Assembly (NCBI GenBank): GCA_002297815.1
Contig: DBKH01000061.1
Location: 1-55,342 of the forward strand
DNA from: Bacteroidales bacterium UBA755
GTDB taxonomy: Bacteria; Bacteroidota; Bacteroidia; Bacteroidales; UBA932
Length of the DNA: 55,342 bases
Direction of reading: 5' to 3'
Shown here: in pieces, positions 53,348 through 55,342 of the stretch
Layout: each line of letters opens with the position of its first letter
How positions within the stretch are numbered: position 1 is the first letter of the stretch
The notes under the pieces: model-generated
The model's database searches: none
What the model was told of the DNA's origin: nothing
Seen by the model: only the letters and a program-made list of their open reading frames with translations
Position numbers and translations under genes: made by a program

Positions 53348-53416
53348 TTTTTTCGGTTTTTGCTTCTTAACATCATTGGGCTACTTCGCTTGGATCTCCA
53401 TATCAGTTCTGGTTGT

Positions 53417-53499
53417 ACCGGTGCTGAGAGGTCTTGGCGGCCTACGTGCTTCGCACGCCCTATCCGGGTGAATGGCTGCCAAGACCTCTCAGCACCGGT
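53417..53499. repeat. Large hairpin element with conserved 31-nt loop, copy 2
   Basis: Arms 53417-53442 and 53474-53499 pair over 26 bp with one G-T pair. The 31-nt loop (53443-53473) folds as CGTGC-TTC-GCACG plus CCC-TATCC-GGG. The outer 20 or so bp of the arms have no similarity to copy 1, yet are perfectly self-complementary. It lies 70 bp beyond the xylE terminator. Nothing else is recognised between 53500 and 53700; open frames through the hairpin are artefacts. Confidence 0.85.
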
Positions 53500-53714
53500 G
53501 CCCTTCATGACGAATATCTTTATATGTCTTTTTGTCAAGATAAACCAGTTCAGAGATATTGTAAAGTACATCAGTTAAACATTCTCTAAAGTGTCAACCA
53601 TTCTCAGGGAAGGTCACATCGTTAGCCCGGCGACTGGCTTTGTGCCCTTGTGGCGCTCTACTCTATTCCCTCGGTTTTTTTACAATAAGACCAATAAGAC
53701 CTTTTGCGAAATAT

Positions 53715-53745
53715 TTTGCGGATTGGGGGATTTTGCGTAAATTTG
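53715..53745 (+). promoter_or_regulatory. Promoter of rplU-rpmA
   Basis: TTTG at 53715-53718, 19 bp, TAAATTTG at 53738-53745: full consensus. TTTGCG occurs four times here (53703, 53715, 53732, 53742); the second and fourth supply the -33 and the end of the -7. Leader about 83 nt. Confidence 0.7.
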
Positions 53746-53834
53746 CGGTCTGTTTGATGGTCGTGGAGCTCCAGAAGTTCCGTGCCGAGGGTACGGGCGC
53801 TTGCGGCTGAAACTTATTAAAGTTTTGTTTTTTT

Positions 53835-54146
53835 ATGTACGCAATTGTTGACATTGCAGGACAGCAGTTCAAGGTTGAGGCTGGAAAAGAGATCTTTGTT
53901 AACCGTCTCGCAGCGGCCAAGGATTCTTCAGTTGAGTTCGACAAGGTACTGCTCGTTGACTCCGAAGGGCAGATCAAGCTCGGTAATCCTTATGTAAAGG
54001 GCGCAGTCGTGAAGGCCACCGTTCTCGATGACGAGGCTAAGGCTGACAAGGTGCTCGTGTTCAAGAAGATCCGTCGCAAGGGATTCCAGAAGCTCAATGG
54101 CCACCGCCAGAAGCTTTCCAAGATCCGTATCGATGAAATCGCTTAA
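53835..54146 (+). CDS. rplU: 50S ribosomal protein L21
   Basis: A 103-residue protein beginning MYAIVDIAGQQFKVEAGKE and ending with KKIRRKGFQKLNGHRQKLSK, the basic L21 signature. It binds 23S rRNA with L20. The leader of about 80 nt could hold autoregulatory structure, but I cannot define one. 20 bp before rpmA. Confidence 0.97.
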   Translation: MYAIVDIAGQQFKVEAGKEIFVNRLAAAKDSSVEFDKVLLVDSEGQIKLGNPYVKGAVVKATVLDDEAKADKVLVFKKIRRKGFQKLNGHRQKLSKIRIDEIA

Positions 54147-54166
54147 TTTCTAAAGAGTAACAGATT

Positions 54167-54427
54167 ATGGCACACAAGAAAGGACAATCAAGTTCAAAGA
54201 ACGGTCGTGAGTCTCATTCCAAAAGGCTTGGACTCAAGAAATTCGGCGGTGAGGTCGTAAAGGCCGGCAACATCATCGTAAGGCAGAGAGGCACTGTCCA
54301 CAATCCTGACAAGAATGTCGGAATGGGCAAGGATCACACTCTCTACGCTCTCGTTGACGGAACGGTTAAGTTCACAAGGAAGAGAGAGGACAAATCCTAC
54401 GTCTCGGTTATCCCTTTTGAGAACTAA
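54167..54427 (+). CDS. rpmA: 50S ribosomal protein L27
   Basis: An 86-residue protein starting MAHKKGQSSSKNGRESHSKR, so the functional N-terminal AHKKG is encoded directly with no cleavable prefix as in Firmicutes. It reaches toward the peptidyl-transferase centre. Co-transcribed with rplU. Confidence 0.97.
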   Translation: MAHKKGQSSSKNGRESHSKRLGLKKFGGEVVKAGNIIVRQRGTVHNPDKNVGMGKDHTLYALVDGTVKFTRKREDKSYVSVIPFEN

Positions 54428-54447
54428 GACTCGGAGGATTGATAATG

Positions 54448-54490
54448 AAAGAGGGCTGGCTTCGAGTTATCGTGCCTGTCCTCTTTTTTG
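54448..54490 (+). terminator. Terminator of rplU-rpmA
   Basis: AAAGAGG (54448-54454) with CCTCTTT (54480-54486), the stem continuing imperfectly inward (TGGC/GCC), T6 run. Confidence 0.7.
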
Positions 54491-54515
54491 TTTGTAATTA
54501 AACTATTCATATACT

Positions 54516-55342
54516 ATGCTTACACTCAAGACGCTTCGTGACGATCCGCAGCACGTGATCGAGAAGCTGGCAGTAAAGAATTTCGATGCGAGGGCCATCG
54601 TGGAAAAAGTCCTCGAACTGGACACCAACAGAAGGGCTCTCCAGACAGAGAGCGATGCCATCGTGGCCAAGCAGAATCAGCTCACCAAGCAGATCGGTGG
54701 CCTGATGAAGGACGGCAAGAAGGCAGAGGCCGAAGAGGTCAAGAAGGAAGTGGCCGAGCTTAAGGCTAAATCCTCCGAACTCCTCGCGAAGGCTGATGAG
54801 AACAACAAGGAACTCAACGAACAGTTGGTACTCCTTCCGAATATGCCTTGCGACCTTGTGATCCCTGGAAAGGGCGCCGAGGATAATCAGGTAGTGAAGA
54901 TGGGTGGCCCTGAGGTCAACCTTCCTGAGCACGCTCTTCCTCACTGGGAACTTGCCAAGAAATACGACATCATTGACTTTGACCTTGGTGTGAAGCTCAC
55001 TGGAGCCGGATTCCCTGTCTATAAAGGCAAGGGTGCTAAACTCCAGAGAGCCCTCATCAACTTCTTCCTCGACATCAACACAGCCGCCGGCTACAAGGAG
55101 GTCGAGCCACCGATCATGGTCAACGCTGCCTCAGGTTTCGGTACCGGCCAGCTGCCTGACAAGGAGGCCCAGATGTACTATGTGGGACTTGACGACTTCT
55201 ATCTCATTCCTACAGCTGAGGTGCCTGTCACCAACATATTCAGAGATGTCATTCTCGGCAATGATGACTTCCCGCAGAAGATGACCGCCTACACTCCGTG
55301 CTTCCGCCGCGAGGCCGGTTCCTATGGCAAGGACGTGAGGGG
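54516..55342 (+). CDS. serS: Seryl-tRNA synthetase, 5' part, cut by the window end
   Basis: The first 275 residues of a class II aminoacyl-tRNA synthetase. It begins MLTLKTLRDDPQHVIEKLA, followed by the long antiparallel coiled coil (about residues 30-105) that grips the long arm of tRNA-Ser. The catalytic domain then opens with HWELAKKYDIIDF and reaches motif 2 (PCFRREAGSYGKD) at the window edge. The start is clear; no -7 element is evident in the 25 bp after the rpmA terminator. Confidence 0.95.
   Translation, partial: MLTLKTLRDDPQHVIEKLAVKNFDARAIVEKVLELDTNRRALQTESDAIVAKQNQLTKQIGGLMKDGKKAEAEEVKKEVAELKAKSSELLAKADENNKELNEQLVLLPNMPCDLVIPGKGAEDNQVVKMGGPEVNLPEHALPHWELAKKYDIIDFDLGVKLTGAGFPVYKGKGAKLQRALINFFLDINTAAGYKEVEPPIMVNAASGFGTGQLPDKEAQMYYVGLDDFYLIPTAEVPVTNIFRDVILGNDDFPQKMTAYTPCFRREAGSYGKDVR

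Overview
The window is from a member of the Bacteroidota, most likely order Bacteroidales. The evidence is a SusC/SusD-centred polysaccharide utilisation locus (PUL), an atpD-atpC-atpB-atpE-atpF-atpH-atpA-atpG ATP synthase operon, a xylose operon headed by a Nudix-type regulator, a 64-residue ribosomal protein S21, and promoters of the Bacteroidota form TTTG-N19/20-TAnnTTTG. Base composition is moderate and no rRNA genes are present. Genus cannot be fixed from the sequence alone.

Layout. 1-2.3 kb: a doubtful gene remnant full of short palindromic repeats, then a DUF4143-type AAA ATPase behind a 23-bp tandem repeat. 2.4-4.9 kb: an OmpA-like porin and enolase. 4.95-12.07 kb: the complete F-type ATP synthase operon; atpB, atpH and above all atpG carry short palindromic repeats inserted in frame. 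12.2-17.5 kb: a NamZ-type (DUF1343/GH171) muramidase and a large AsmA-like protein. 17.5-20.9 kb: tRNA-Leu(UAG), then a gene-poor stretch holding a 150-bp nested inverted repeat, a large hairpin element, a short peptide gene and a fimbrillin-like gene broken at a poly-A tract; rpsU lies on the minus strand. 20.9-22.9 kb: another AAA ATPase and a sirtuin.

22.98-48.0 kb is one large PUL: GH2, GH92, GH3, GH43, a surface lipoprotein, SusC, SusD, a DUF3823 lipoprotein, a GH71/99-like enzyme, a second GH43, a DUF5703 protein and a second GH71/99-like enzyme, all on the plus strand. A convergent 840-residue membrane regulator follows, with a periplasmic lectin-like/kelch sensor, one membrane helix and a cytosolic OmpR/SARP-type DNA-binding domain. 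It is neither a hybrid two-component system, nor SusR, nor an anti-sigma/ECF pair. The enzyme set suggests a branched heteropolysaccharide with mannose plus xylose or arabinose; the exact substrate is not determined. 48.2-53.3 kb is a Nudix regulator-xylB-xylA-xylE operon, which would feed released xylose into the pentose phosphate pathway. The regulator and the xylose operon diverge from a shared intergenic region holding two matching palindromes. 53.4-55.3 kb: a second large hairpin element, rplU-rpmA and the 5' part of serS.

The most unusual signals are: (1) two large hairpins at 18.5 and 53.4 kb that share a 31-nt loop but have unrelated, each self-complementary, arms, with a compensatory base-pair change in the loop; (2) a smaller palindromic family with interchangeable arms that has spread into ATP synthase coding sequence without breaking frame; (3) the one-protein membrane regulator of the PUL; (4) a paired palindrome ATCATA-N5-TATGAT between the divergent regulators; and (5) an apparent excess of the hexamer GAATAT/ATATTC in all reading frames.
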